A stretch of 64,000 nt of DNA. It comes from Thinopyrum elongatum. Lineage: Eukaryota; Streptophyta; Magnoliopsida; Poales; Poaceae. This document shows, piece after piece, positions 48,355 through 57,715 of the stretch. The notes under the pieces were generated by a model. That model was not told the origin of the DNA. It saw only the letters and a list, made by a program, of their open reading frames with translations, and made no database searches. The stretch is taken from contig CM022302.1 in the NCBI GenBank assembly GCA_011799875.1, positions 203,652,086-203,716,085 on the forward strand, written 5' to 3'. The number at the start of each line of letters is the position of its first letter. Position 1 is the first letter of the stretch. A program made the translations under genes and the position numbers.

Positions 48355-48701
48355 TACTAGCTAGTACCTCCCAAAGACGGAAGTTAGTACGTCGTGGTGC
48401 AGACGCAGTGACCATGGATGGATCATCATGTTTCTTCTCCCCCATGTACACTATGTAGAGCTGGAATTCGTCACAAGATGTTTTCAAGAACTCATATCAT
48501 GACGATCGGGAGTTGCGGAAAGGAAGTCTTTTGAAAGAGGAATCATTCATCTTACTTTGCTCGACGCATCCGAAGCCGAAAGAGGCAACATTGCCGCCAG
48601 TAGCAGGGTGCAGGCGAAAGCCCTTCTCATATCCATGTCTGATTTAGGGGAAAAGTGTTATGTTTGTCAGTTGAGTGTCCTTTTGTTCTCTCGTGTGTAT
48701 G

Positions 48702-48709
48702 TATAAATA
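48702..48709 (-). promoter_or_regulatory. TATA box of the subtilase gene
   Basis: TATTTATA on the minus strand, 66 bp upstream of the start codon at 48636. It implies a leader of roughly 35-40 bases. Confidence 0.6.
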
Positions 48710-49192
48710 CAGCCCCATACATGTTCAGCCATGGGGTGCAGATAAACAGTTCATAGACCAACACATGAGAAAAACTACCATGTCCCCGATCAGATAACCA
48801 TGAAGCCCAATATGGTATCCAGAACTCTGATGTAATGACCTGGTCGACGTGTAGTTTCATAATTCATAAGAAAGTTGACAATCGTACGTGAAACGGAATT
48901 TCATAGAGTTTGGTAGACTTTTGGCAGAATAATGAAACATTCCACGAGAGCGACGAATGGTTTGGCTGATTCGTTTCTCTTGTAGACAAGTTTACAGATA
49001 AGGCAATACTATCAGTTTATTTGCGATGACGTACATGCATTTTCTATTTTCTTAAAGGCCGACGTAGGGTGCCTTGGACATCCTTCTAAGCGCGTCTTTT
49101 GAAGCTATTCCATTGCATCACTGATGATATGGAATGGCCAAGGAAGATGGAATCAACAAAGCAAGAAAATGGTACCATCATCGTATTATAAA

Positions 49193-50782
49193 GAGAAAAG
49201 TATACTTTTCGTCCCTTAACTTTTGGTGAAGTCTGGATTTGATCCCTCAACTTTAAAATCGGACAACTTGCATCCCTAATTTTTGAAACCGGACAAGTTT
49301 CGTCCCTCAATCCAACCAAAGCTGTTTTTGCACTGACTCAGCACGGTTTTGACTGGTTCTAGTCCATGTAGCAATCTATTTCTCCCCTTTGATTTTATCT
49401 CTAATGTGTGCATTCTATCAAGCACCTGGCGTGCAAGGTCTGGAGCTGCTGGCGATGGTGAGCTCTTGGAGGAACAAGACCACGAGCGAGTCGATGCTGC
49501 CGTCCGTGGCCACGTTGACCGGTGACGCCATCACCGCTGTACCAGATTCATCGCCGGAGGACTTCATGGGGAAGACCACGGAGCGGGCACATTCAAGGAG
49601 CGAGGTTGTCCGGCTACAGGTATCGAGCAGCAGCGGCGGTCAAACTCGTCCTCGCGGCGCTCGTACTGGAGCCAGAGGACGAGGCGACGCAGCGTTGCAG
49701 GTCACCGGCGTCGAAGCGCGTTGAAACCCGCACCATACTCGCTGCAAAGCATGGACGGTGCGCGTCTAGGGCTCTAGGCTGAGCGCGCGTGACGGCGCGC
49801 GTGCTTAGTCAGAAAGTTACTCTACTCTGCCTACGCGCGCTCGTGGAGCGGGGGACGATGCCTCAGTGGTGTAAGCTCGGGGCGACGTAGGGGCAACAGC
49901 GCCGTCGTTGGCAGCGACACAAGCAAACGGTGAGCACGAGGACGGCGAGAAGGACCTATGCGCGGAGGCCGGGCAGGAGGGTGCGCGGCGAAGGTGGTGG
50001 CGACCTGTGTGTCCGGTGGCCTAGCGCACGACCCGGACCTGTACACACACGCATGCAGCTATGTGCCCACGGCATGCACATGCACATGCACATGCACAAG
50101 GAAAATAAACATGCAGCTAAACTAGCTAAGACACGAACACTTTCTCCTGCTGCACATCATCTGTGTCTTCCACTTCCAGCGCAGGCGCATCTGAACCCGG
50201 ACACGAGCGCTGCAAGCTTCGGCATCCCCGACGCAGCCACCGTGGGCAAGGGGATGACACGGCTAAACACTGCACTATCGCCAGGTTGCCGCAGCGAGCA
50301 CTCTGTCAGTGAGGACGGCAGCAGCTGAGACGAAGTCAAGCTGCGCCTAGCTGCTCCTCCCGGCGACCCGTCCACTTTGCAGGAGTTGAACGCAAAGGGC
50401 AAGCCGTGCACTAAGCCGAGCGAGGGCGGCGAGTCCGACACGGGCACCAGCACGCCCCACGCACGCCGCGCGAGTTTCTGCTGCTGGTGATTGTGGTGAT
50501 GACGTCGTGCGGCGGGGGTGGGTTGGCAGCGGCAGACATTATTGCACGCAAAATGTTTGTCAAAATGTCCATACCAGAGGAGATGGAAGGAAAGATAAAC
50601 CTTGCCACGTGGGCGCGACGACTGGTCAAAACCGGAGTGAGTCAGCGTATCCCAGTCGGCTGGGTTGAGGGACGAAACTTGTCCGGTTTCAAGAATTTAG
50701 GATGCAAATTGTCCGGTTTTGAAATTGAGGGACTAAATCTAGACTTCGCTAAAAGTTGAGGGATGAAAAATATACTTTTCTC
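49193..50782. mobile_element. Mutator-like element upstream of the protease gene (Pack-MULE candidate)
   Basis: 1590 bp with a perfect 9-bp target duplication TATTATAAA (49184-49192 and 50783-50791). Terminal inverted repeats run about 130 bp: GAGAAAAGTATACTTTTCGT at the left and the matching reverse complement at the right. The interior is GC-rich (49430-50480) with several open frames on both strands but no domain I recognise. It ends about 550 bp upstream of the protease start, so it could affect that promoter. Confidence 0.92.
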
Positions 50783-50929
50783 TATTATAAAGTAGCTAGA
50801 CCATTTTTCAACAAATGAGAAGCAAGCCTTTAATCAACCCTTGTTCGGTTGTTCCTGAGCTTTCTTGACGAGTATGACTTGTCCATTAGCAATTATGTCA
50901 AAAAGACAGGGTGATACGGGATCCCGTGC

Positions 50930-51209
50930 CTAATCCCCTTGAAAATGGGGAGGCAAACCAAACTGTGGTTGGATGGGTAGGAGGACAGTGGTATCCCAGC
51001 CCACCATGCTCGCATTTTCATATATTTATTTCAGCCTTCTCACGATGTGCATTTAATGGGAGAAGACATTCTCATCGACTATGAAGGCGTATATGGAGAC
51101 TTCATCAATCTCAGGATGATGTGCCGGCTTAATCTCTCGGAGATGCTTATAGGGGTAGGGTGCGAGTGCGTGCATTCATAAAGGTGAGTGTATGTGTGTT
51201 AAAAAAAAC
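50930..51209 (+). mobile_element. SINE-like retroposon fragment
   Basis: A head with TGGTTGGATGGGTAGGAGGA (like a tRNA-derived A box), a body with GACTTCATCAATCTCA and CTCTCGGAGATGCTTATAGG, and a tail TATGTGTGTTAAAAAAAAC. This body and tail are common at retroposon 3' ends in wheat. The B box is not clear, so a LINE tail remains possible. No flanking duplication found. Confidence 0.45.
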
Positions 51210-51609
51210 TGGGGAATTAACCCTCTCTCTCACGGATTTCATAACCCAATCACACCATTTTCAGCAAGCACGCACCTTGATGTGCTAATGTGTCACTTTT
51301 GCATCATTGGCTTCGCAACCAAAACCACAATCCTGAAGCTAATGAGAGATATGTATACCACAACCTATGGAGCCACGTCGTCCGTATACTTCGGGTGTGT
51401 TTGGTAGGGTGTATGGAGGGTGCACGAGGGCAAAAGTTTTCAATCCGACCCACTTTTACTTGTTTAGTAGGGTGCATGGGCTCACCTGGGCTATGCCTAT
51501 CTGATTCAAAAAAGGGCTCTCAGCCATGCCCATCTCATGCACCCCATAGAGGGTGCATGGAGGCAGCCATGCTGGCCCTGACCCTCGTCCCCACCCACCA
51601 GACCATGTC

Positions 51610-52080
51610 CAGATATGTTTAAAATTTTAAAAAATGTTCATAATTTCAAATTTTGTTTAAATTTTTAAAAAATATAGTTTAGAATTTCAATATTTGTTTA
51701 AATTTTTAAAAAGTGCAGAATTGTTTAAATTTTCAAAAATGTTTAAAATTTCAAATTTTGCTTACATTTTCAAAAATTGTTTGGAATTTCAAATTTTGTT
51801 TTGATTTTAAAAAATGATCAGAATTTCAAAAAAATAAATTTTCAAAAAATGTTCAGAATTTCAAATTTTGTTTAATTTTTAAAAAAATATTCAAATATTG
51901 TTTAATTTTTCAAAAAAATTAAGAATTTCAAGTATGTTCAAAATTTCAAAATTTATTTAAATTTTTGAAAAAAAATTAGAATTTTAATTTGGTTTAAATT
52001 TTCAATAAAAGTTTAGAATTTCAAAATATGCTTACTTTTTTTCAAATTTGTTCACCATTCAAAAAAATTATTTAGAATTC
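51610..52080. repeat. AT-rich low-complexity repeat
   Basis: Degenerate units of AATTTCAAATTTTGTTTAAA and TTTTTAAAAAATGTTCAG. No gene. The stretch 51390-51609 before it starts GGTGTGTTTGGTAGGGTG, a phrase common in grass MITEs, but I could not find a matching end. Confidence 0.6.
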
Positions 52081-52384
52081 GAAATTGTTCAGCATTTCTA
52101 AACAAATGCAGGCTGCCAAACAAAGTCTCAGCTCAACATGTCTCAGCGCATACACCGCTGCCAAACAACATCAACTGCACAGACTCAACATATCTACACT
52201 CAACATGTATAGAGGAGAACAACATCAACTGCTCCGGAATTATTCATATTTTAAAAAGTGTTCACGTTTTTAAAATTTTGTTCACTTTAACTTGTTCACA
52301 ATTTTTAAAAATGGGTCGGAATTATAGTGTTGTTCACAATTTTCTAAAATAAATTTTCTATTTTTAATAGGTTTTTAAAATTTG

Positions 52385-52465
52385 CCCTCTGTCTGTATTA
52401 AGTGTAGACGTATTTCAGTGCTAGATACATCTGGTTGAGCGACACTTAATATAAAACAGAGGGAG
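52385..52465. mobile_element. Stowaway MITE
   Basis: 81 bp, CCCTCTGTCTGTATTAAGTG with inverted partner CACTTAATATAAAACAGAGG at the right; TA follows at 52466. Confidence 0.75.
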
Positions 52466-52696
52466 TAGCTTGTACAACCGTTTTTGTGCATGAAGAAACC
52501 ACTAAAAAACAAAGGATAAATAGAAAATCGGTCACAGGCAAAGTGGGCCAGCCCATTTGTGCTGCCCTTCCGCGAAAGCTCCCTTGTTTGACGCCTAGAG
52601 GCGTCATACATGTGCTCTCACTCAAGTATTTCACGCGGACGATTCTAAAAAAAGTATTTCATGCAGGCCACGCCGACCCATTGATAGGAGGACATA

Positions 52697-52775
52697 CTCC
52701 CTCCGTCCCATAATATAAGAGCGTTCTTGACATTAGTGTAGTGTCAAAAACGCTCTTATATTATGGGACGGAGGG
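52697..52775. mobile_element. Stowaway MITE, near-perfect hairpin
   Basis: 79 bp; arms CTCCCTCCGTCCCATAATAT and its reverse complement, with AAGAGCGTT(C/T)TTGACA in the stem. A very common wheat miniature element. Confidence 0.9.
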
Positions 52776-52899
52776 TGTAATAAACAGGGAAAGTTCTGAT
52801 GGACCCTCACCAACGTGACGCTGCCGTAACAGTAACACACGATTAGAGCAAACATTCTCCTGCTCTGATCATATCTCTTCTTCAGTACCTTTTCACACG

Positions 52900-53078
52900 C
52901 AGTGGCGGAGCCAGCCAACTCAAGGAGCCGGGGCAAAGCCTATACAGTGACGTTGTCCAGCATTTGCCCCCCCTGTAATTAGTGATACTAATCATGGTTT
53001 ATGTGTACTACTTAGTGGAGAATGGCCGGAGCAGCCCGGGCAGCTGCCCAGGGTCGCCGGGAGGTAGCTCCGCCCCTG
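52900..53078. mobile_element. hAT-type MITE
   Basis: 179 bp with inverted ends CAGTGGCGGAGCCAG and TAGCTCCGCCCCTG and a perfect 8-bp target duplication TTCACACG (52892-52899 and 53079-53086). Confidence 0.9.
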
Positions 53079-53538
53079 TTCACACGCAAGAAATGGAGAA
53101 GGCAAGATCAGTAGCAGACGGCCGGGGTGAAACGATCGAGTAAACATAAACCAAGGAGGAGCGATGCGAGGCCGCTGTTCCCGGCCCGGGTGCGACGGCA
53201 TGCGGAACGAACACCGCTGTCCCCGCTTTCTGGCCGGACCCTCATCGTATCCTCGTTTGGACGTGCATGTTGGAGAATGATTCCTGAACATGCGTTTGCA
53301 TTCCACAGCGAGGGATGTGAGAGTGCAAGTTGGCCATAAGAAATTGGGGGCGTGCATATGGTTTTGTACGTGCGTGCCTCCGATCGAGGGTCCATTCGAG
53401 GCGCCACATATTCGGCGCTCCTGCTCCCGATGACATTTCGATCGCAGGGGAAAAGATTCTCCGCTCCTCTAATTCCTAACCGAACCGCATCGGTGCGAGA
53501 TCACTCCCTATTCTATGCGATCGTGTGTTAATTTGTTA

Positions 53539-53596
53539 ACATGGTCAATTGGTACTTACACGAATGGTTAATTAATTACACACCAATTGACCATGT
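53539..53596. repeat. Perfect 15-bp inverted repeat (stem-loop)
   Basis: ACATGGTCAATTGGT and its exact reverse complement, separated by 28 bases (53554-53581). Could be a tiny MITE or a cruciform; no target duplication is evident. Confidence 0.8.
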
Positions 53597-53604
53597 ATTA
53601 TTTG

Positions 53605-53863
53605 CACCGCAGAGAGCAGACGAGAGAGAGAGCGATCCGAGAGATGAGAGAGAATGGGAGCGACCCGCAACACGACCAGACGCAAAGCTAACGACGGAAG
53701 GGACGAGGACCAGAGAAGAGAGCGAGAGATATGACGACGAAGATTACGGAGAGAGACCGGAGGAGAGCAGAGATGGAGCGCCCGACCGAGAGAACGACCA
53801 GAAGCTAGACGAGATGAGAGAGACAGACCTGGAGGAGAGGTACGAGAGACGTGAGAGGTAAGA

Positions 53864-53904
<41 letters not shown>

Positions 53905-53964
53905 AGAGAAGAGAGAGAGGAGAAGAGGAGACGAGAGAGGAGAGAGAGAGGTGAGCAGAGGGGA

Positions 53965-54013
<49 letters not shown>
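53605..54013 (+). repeat. Purine tract with GA microsatellite
   Basis: Purine-rich GAGAGA sequence, becoming an almost pure GA repeat from about 53866 to 54013. It lies about 460 bp upstream of the MIR171 hairpin and may be part of its promoter; GAGA tracts are common near plant promoters. Open frames through it are artefacts of the repeat. Confidence 0.9.
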
Positions 54014-54015
<2 letters not shown>

Positions 54016-54228
54016 TCCCCCTCATCATTCACCTCACTGCCTTCTCCCCATGGCCTGTAGCCTGTAGGAATGCATGCGTGTGTACATTAGCTGAATGAAA
54101 TTGTACTCCTATACATCTAGGGTTTTGCAAGGCCGGCAGTTTAGCCCTAGCTAGCAAACAAGCCAGTGCTACATGACTCCTCCTGCAACCCCCTTTTTTT
54201 TTTTTTTTGAACAGGCCTGCAACCCCCT

Positions 54229-54236
54229 TTAAAAAC
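54229..54236 (+). promoter_or_regulatory. Possible TATA box of the MIR171 gene
   Basis: TTTAAAAA, about 250 bp upstream of the hairpin, followed by a pyrimidine-rich stretch (CCACTCCTACTCCTGC, 54269 on) that could hold the transcription start. Weak by itself. Confidence 0.35.
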
Positions 54237-54477
54237 AGCCTAGCTGCTTTACTTTACCTCGCCAGCCCACCACTCCTACTCCTGCTTCAATCCTTCCATC
54301 ATGATAAGAAGCTGCGATTGAGCAGATCTATCGTCCCTCGATCTGTCTTGCGTGTGGCTAGCAACGAGATCGCGGGCTGATATCCTTCTTGTGAGAGCCA
54401 TGTCTTCACGATCGTGTAAGAGAGAGCTTGATTTGTGAGACGAGACAAGGGAGCTGCGCGCATGGTGGATGGAGAGA

Positions 54478-54565
54478 GCGATATTGGGGAGGTTCAATCC
54501 GATGAATGGGATTTACGCCGTCGATAGTAAACCTAACATATCTGATTGAGCCGCGCCAATATCAC
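54478..54565 (+). ncRNA. MIR171: MIR171 microRNA precursor hairpin
   Basis: The 3' arm holds the 21-nt miR171 sequence (54543-54563), starting TGATTGAGCCGCGCC, exactly the conserved plant form with GCGCC. The 5' arm (54478-54503), GATATTGGGGAGGTTCAATC, pairs with it. Of 26 paired positions I count four mismatches (54479, 54488, 54490, 54500) and one G-U pair; the rest are Watson-Crick. The loop (54504-54539) has a further TTTAC/GTAAA stem. miR171 guides cleavage of HAM/SCL6-type GRAS transcription-factor mRNAs that control meristem maintenance and phase change. The arrangement (miRNA on the 3' arm, star on the 5' arm) is standard for the family. No competing coding frame or transposon covers it, so a functional gene is likely. 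Confidence 0.95.
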
Positions 54566-56990
54566 TTGCTTCAACCATATATACATATATACACGGACTA
54601 CACACACACGTGTGTGTACAGTGCTAGCTGGAAGCCTACACGCAAGGTGCGATCAGTAGTGTTTGTCCTTAATTCATTCTTACTTATAGCTCACTGTTCT
54701 TCGACCCCCACTGTATTGTTGTAATCCACAGCTACGGATATACTGTTCTTCCGGACATGTTGTCTTAGGTAAAGTATATAATTTCTTCTTACTTATTGGC
54801 TCCTGCATGCAAAAATGATCGCATCTTTTCGTGTTCTACTCATGGCGACGCACATGATATATGATTTTTTTTTTGACTGTGCAATTTGTATTACCATAGA
54901 TACTTGGATAGAAGAATATGTCTTAATATGGCACAAATCGTTAAAATGGGATTTCATCCCTACTTGGGTTGAAGGTACAACCACTCAATTAGCTACTTAC
55001 TACCTAATTGCCGTGTGTTGCAACCGGGGCAAACATATTTTAGTGAGTTAATACCAATTACGAGTGTCTCAACAGACATGTTGTGATTGCCTCTTTTTTT
55101 CATATGGCATGTCCCACATTGACGTCGTCCGGTAGTATCTTGCAGCAGAATGTGAAGATTATGAAAAAGGAACGAGAGATTTTAGGAGGAGTCCACATAA
55201 ATGATACTTTCCTTAAATTAAGGTGATCCTCGCTTGAGGTATTTAACTGCACTACGCATGCTATAGTCAAAATAGCAAAAAAAAAGATAACTCTCTATAA
55301 TTAATGTGACCCTTCTTTTTTTTGCGGGTAATTAATGTGACCCTTCAGTCCAAAGCTAGATTATACTTTTCATAAATTAATGAATGTTGTTTTTCGTTTG
55401 AAGGGAATGAGTTGGACAAGAAAAGAAAAGTGTTGATTTGGTTCAGATTATTTTAGGTCACTCTATACATATTGGTTTTATTTTGTGCGGCATTAGTTGA
55501 TATTACCAAAAAATCTATCGAAAACCAAGCGGGGATGAGGGTGTGAGGAGGAAAAACACGAAGAAGGAGGTGAGGCGAACTACCAACTTCCCTTTAATAA
55601 AGTAGAGAAACAATGATGATGCATGCCTAGAAAAGAAAAACATTGATGCAGTACTTGTGATTATCCCGCTGTCGATGTCATATTTGTGATGAGTGTATAC
55701 TCCCTCCCGTCCTTTTACTCTCTTATGTACACATTGCATCGTACATGGTCTTATAGCGAGCACTATGCTAACATCGCTTGAGGCCATTAACGTGTACGGT
55801 TTTTTAGTCGTTGAATATCTCAGAAATACTTTTATTTCACCAATTTCAAATAATCAGTTTAATAATGAACTTTTTTCATGTGTTGCAAGAAAATAAATAC
55901 AGTCGTTTTAATAACATTGGAAGGAATTTTCATGCATATAAAAATTTGTTCATTTATAAAAATGTTCTGATACGTAAAAATGAATGCACATGTCTTATCG
56001 AAAATGTATGTATATTTCAAAATAAATTTTGAATGTTTTATATACAAAAAGAAATGCTCATATATCTCAAAAAGCTGTTCAGCTTTTGAAAAAACAATGT
56101 TCACGTGTTCCGAAGAAAATATGTTCATGTATCTCATTAAAATATTCATCTATCGTACTAAAGTTCTTGAAAAAAAAGTTTTCAAATAAACAAGAAAAAA
56201 CAACGAGAAAGAAAACCTCAATGGTATTTCTCCGGAAATAAATAAATCATCCCTTATAAAAAAAGTTTCTTACAAGAGTAAGATATTACTAACAAGTCCT
56301 TCAAGAAATCAACACCGTCTTCCTTCTACATCCATCGACGGCGAATTGTGAGTAAAACTCGTTGACGCCTCTAAGCCTCCGACTGAACGGAAGAACCTTG
56401 TTGGAACATAGGATCTCTTAAAAGCAGGGGCTAGGAACTCGTCAATGTAGACCAGAAGAAGCTGATGACCCAGAGAAGCCAGCAAGGAGGAGGGCTAGAA
56501 GATAATCCAAGCTCCGGCCAGATAGAGGAGGGGGACACAAACCTCACAATTCCTCCGACGGAGTCATATCTGGCTGAGCTTCGACGAACGGAGATGAAAC
56601 TAGAGACCAACAATACGCCGCAATACCATTCTCTTCGCATGACGCGGTCGACGTGAACAAATGCTAATTACTCTAGACCAAGTGCACGACATAAACACCA
56701 TCCTATTACCCGTTGAGGCTGCTTCGAGGAGAGATATGGACATGGAGAAAACTGGGAGCTATTATTCCCATCATTGCAACTGCCCCAACTTTACCAAAGA
56801 CAAATAACTAGACCATAGTAGACACGGACTGGGACACTCAGATCGGGGGTCCCACCTTTACACCCATCACCACAACTGTCAACAGAGGCCAAGAGAACCT
56901 GCATCGGCATCAGGGGGTTGAGGGGTTAAGCTAGACGCCTCTTGTCTAGGAAACCCTAGGAAAACAACTTGTCTCTAATACTCGCAATAA
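54566..56990. other. Intergenic, no gene seen
   Basis: Includes the likely rest of the pri-miRNA (to about 54800), a CA/TG palindromic microsatellite (54600-54618), a short direct repeat TAATTAATGTGACCCTT (55299 and 55328), and an AT-rich stretch (55800-56240). Bases 56300-56960 look like old degraded repeat sequence without recognisable domains. Confidence 0.45.
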
Positions 56991-56997
56991 ACAAATA

Positions 56998-57133
56998 CTC
57001 CCTCCGTTCGGAATTACTTGTCGCAGAAATGGATGTATCTAAACGTATTTTAGTTCTAGATACATCCATTTCCGAGACAAGGATACGTTTAGATACATCC
57101 ATTTCCGAGACAAGTAATTCCGAACGGAGGGAG
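56998..57133. mobile_element. Stowaway MITE with a duplicated arm
   Basis: 136 bp, CTCCCTCCGTTCGGAATTAC to the exact reverse complement at the right, flanked by TA (56996-56997 and 57134-57135). Inside, GATACATCCATTTCCGAGAC with its AAGG neighbour occurs twice (57058 and 57090), so one arm was duplicated in tandem. Confidence 0.9.
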
Positions 57134-57289
57134 TACATGAGTGTGGCATACGTTTGGTACTATGTACGTCTTGTAAGGTAGAATATTCTTTAATTTGCAA
57201 GATAGGCAACTATGTCTTTCGTAGACGTTGTGTGTGCTTGTGCATCCATATAATTTCTTTTAGGGTGCTTGCAAGAAAAACAATAAGGC

Positions 57290-57478
57290 TGATTGGTTTG
57301 ATGCAACATTTGGCATTGCCAATACTTGGCAAACCAATATTTGACAAAATCTAAAGTTTCTAAAATTTGGGATCTTCTTGTAAGCTTGGTAAGAAAAGTT
57401 GTTAACCAAGCAATCACTAGCCAGTTTTTGGCAATTTGTCTCTAGGAAATCCATTTTTTGGCATGTGCAAACCAATCA
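57290..57478. mobile_element. Possible small inverted-repeat element
   Basis: Ends TGATTGGTTTG and CAAACCAATCA are perfect 11-bp inverted repeats, 189 bp apart, with further TTGGCA/TGCCAA motifs inside. No target duplication is clear. It abuts the promoter of the U11/U12-25K gene. Confidence 0.45.
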
Positions 57479-57715
57479 TGCTCAATATACAGCAACTCCC
57501 CAATTCAGGCCCACTCACGCTAATCACGGCCCAACCCAAATCCTTGCCACCAACGGCTACCGTTGCGCTATTCCCGACGCACAGCGCGGCGCCGCAAGGA
57601 GGCGCGACCACTCCGCAAACGGCCTCGGCGAGATAAGGGGAGCACGCACCCGCTCTGCCCCGGCGCCACCACCACCGACCCTGGCAAACCCCTCGCCCTC
57701 CGTCGATGCCCCGCG

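Larger units (their letters stand above)
41043..48636 (-). pseudogene. Subtilisin-like serine protease (SBT3-like), one premature stop
   Basis: Ten exons (minus): 48636-48556, 48460-48368, 48135-48039, 47947-47783, 47663-47047, 42554-42487, 42382-42116, 42027-41910, 41836-41665, 41584-41043. All introns are GT-AG, and phases agree to give 740 codons. Exon 1 is a signal peptide (MDMRRAFACTLLLAAMLPLS). Exons 2-3 hold the inhibitor I9 propeptide (LYIVYMGEKKHDDP, YSYRHGFSGFAAML). The catalytic domain has Asp in IIGVIDSGIWPES, His in GHGTHVAST, Asn in FSAGNGGP and Ser in [10 protein letters not shown], with a protease-associated region between His and Ser. The fibronectin-III-like C-terminus ends at 41043. 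A TAG at 47883-47885 (about codon 112) replaces the Trp of TTRSWDFLGL, so only the propeptide could be made. Exons 2 and 3 carry two frameshifts that cancel. Plant subtilases act in the apoplast. The rest of the gene is intact, so loss is recent or the stop is an allele or sequence error. Confidence 0.9.

Noticed and set aside
48136..48367. MITE insertion breaking a protease exon
   Set aside because: At first it seemed to interrupt exon 2, but GT and AG sites on both sides (48367 and 48136) restore the FGSKNEA join, so the MITEs lie in an intron.
50855..50876. Sequence like miR396 (CCTGAGCTTTCTTGACGAG)
   Set aside because: It differs from miR396 at several positions including the 5' and 3' parts, and no pairing arm was seen nearby.
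53744..54060. Open frames coding for Ser-Leu or Arg-Glu repeats
   Set aside because: They are direct translations of the GA microsatellite on each strand.
55697..55725. CTCCCTCCCGTCCTTTTACTC as a Stowaway end
   Set aside because: No matching inverted partner was found downstream, so only a fragment or chance likeness.
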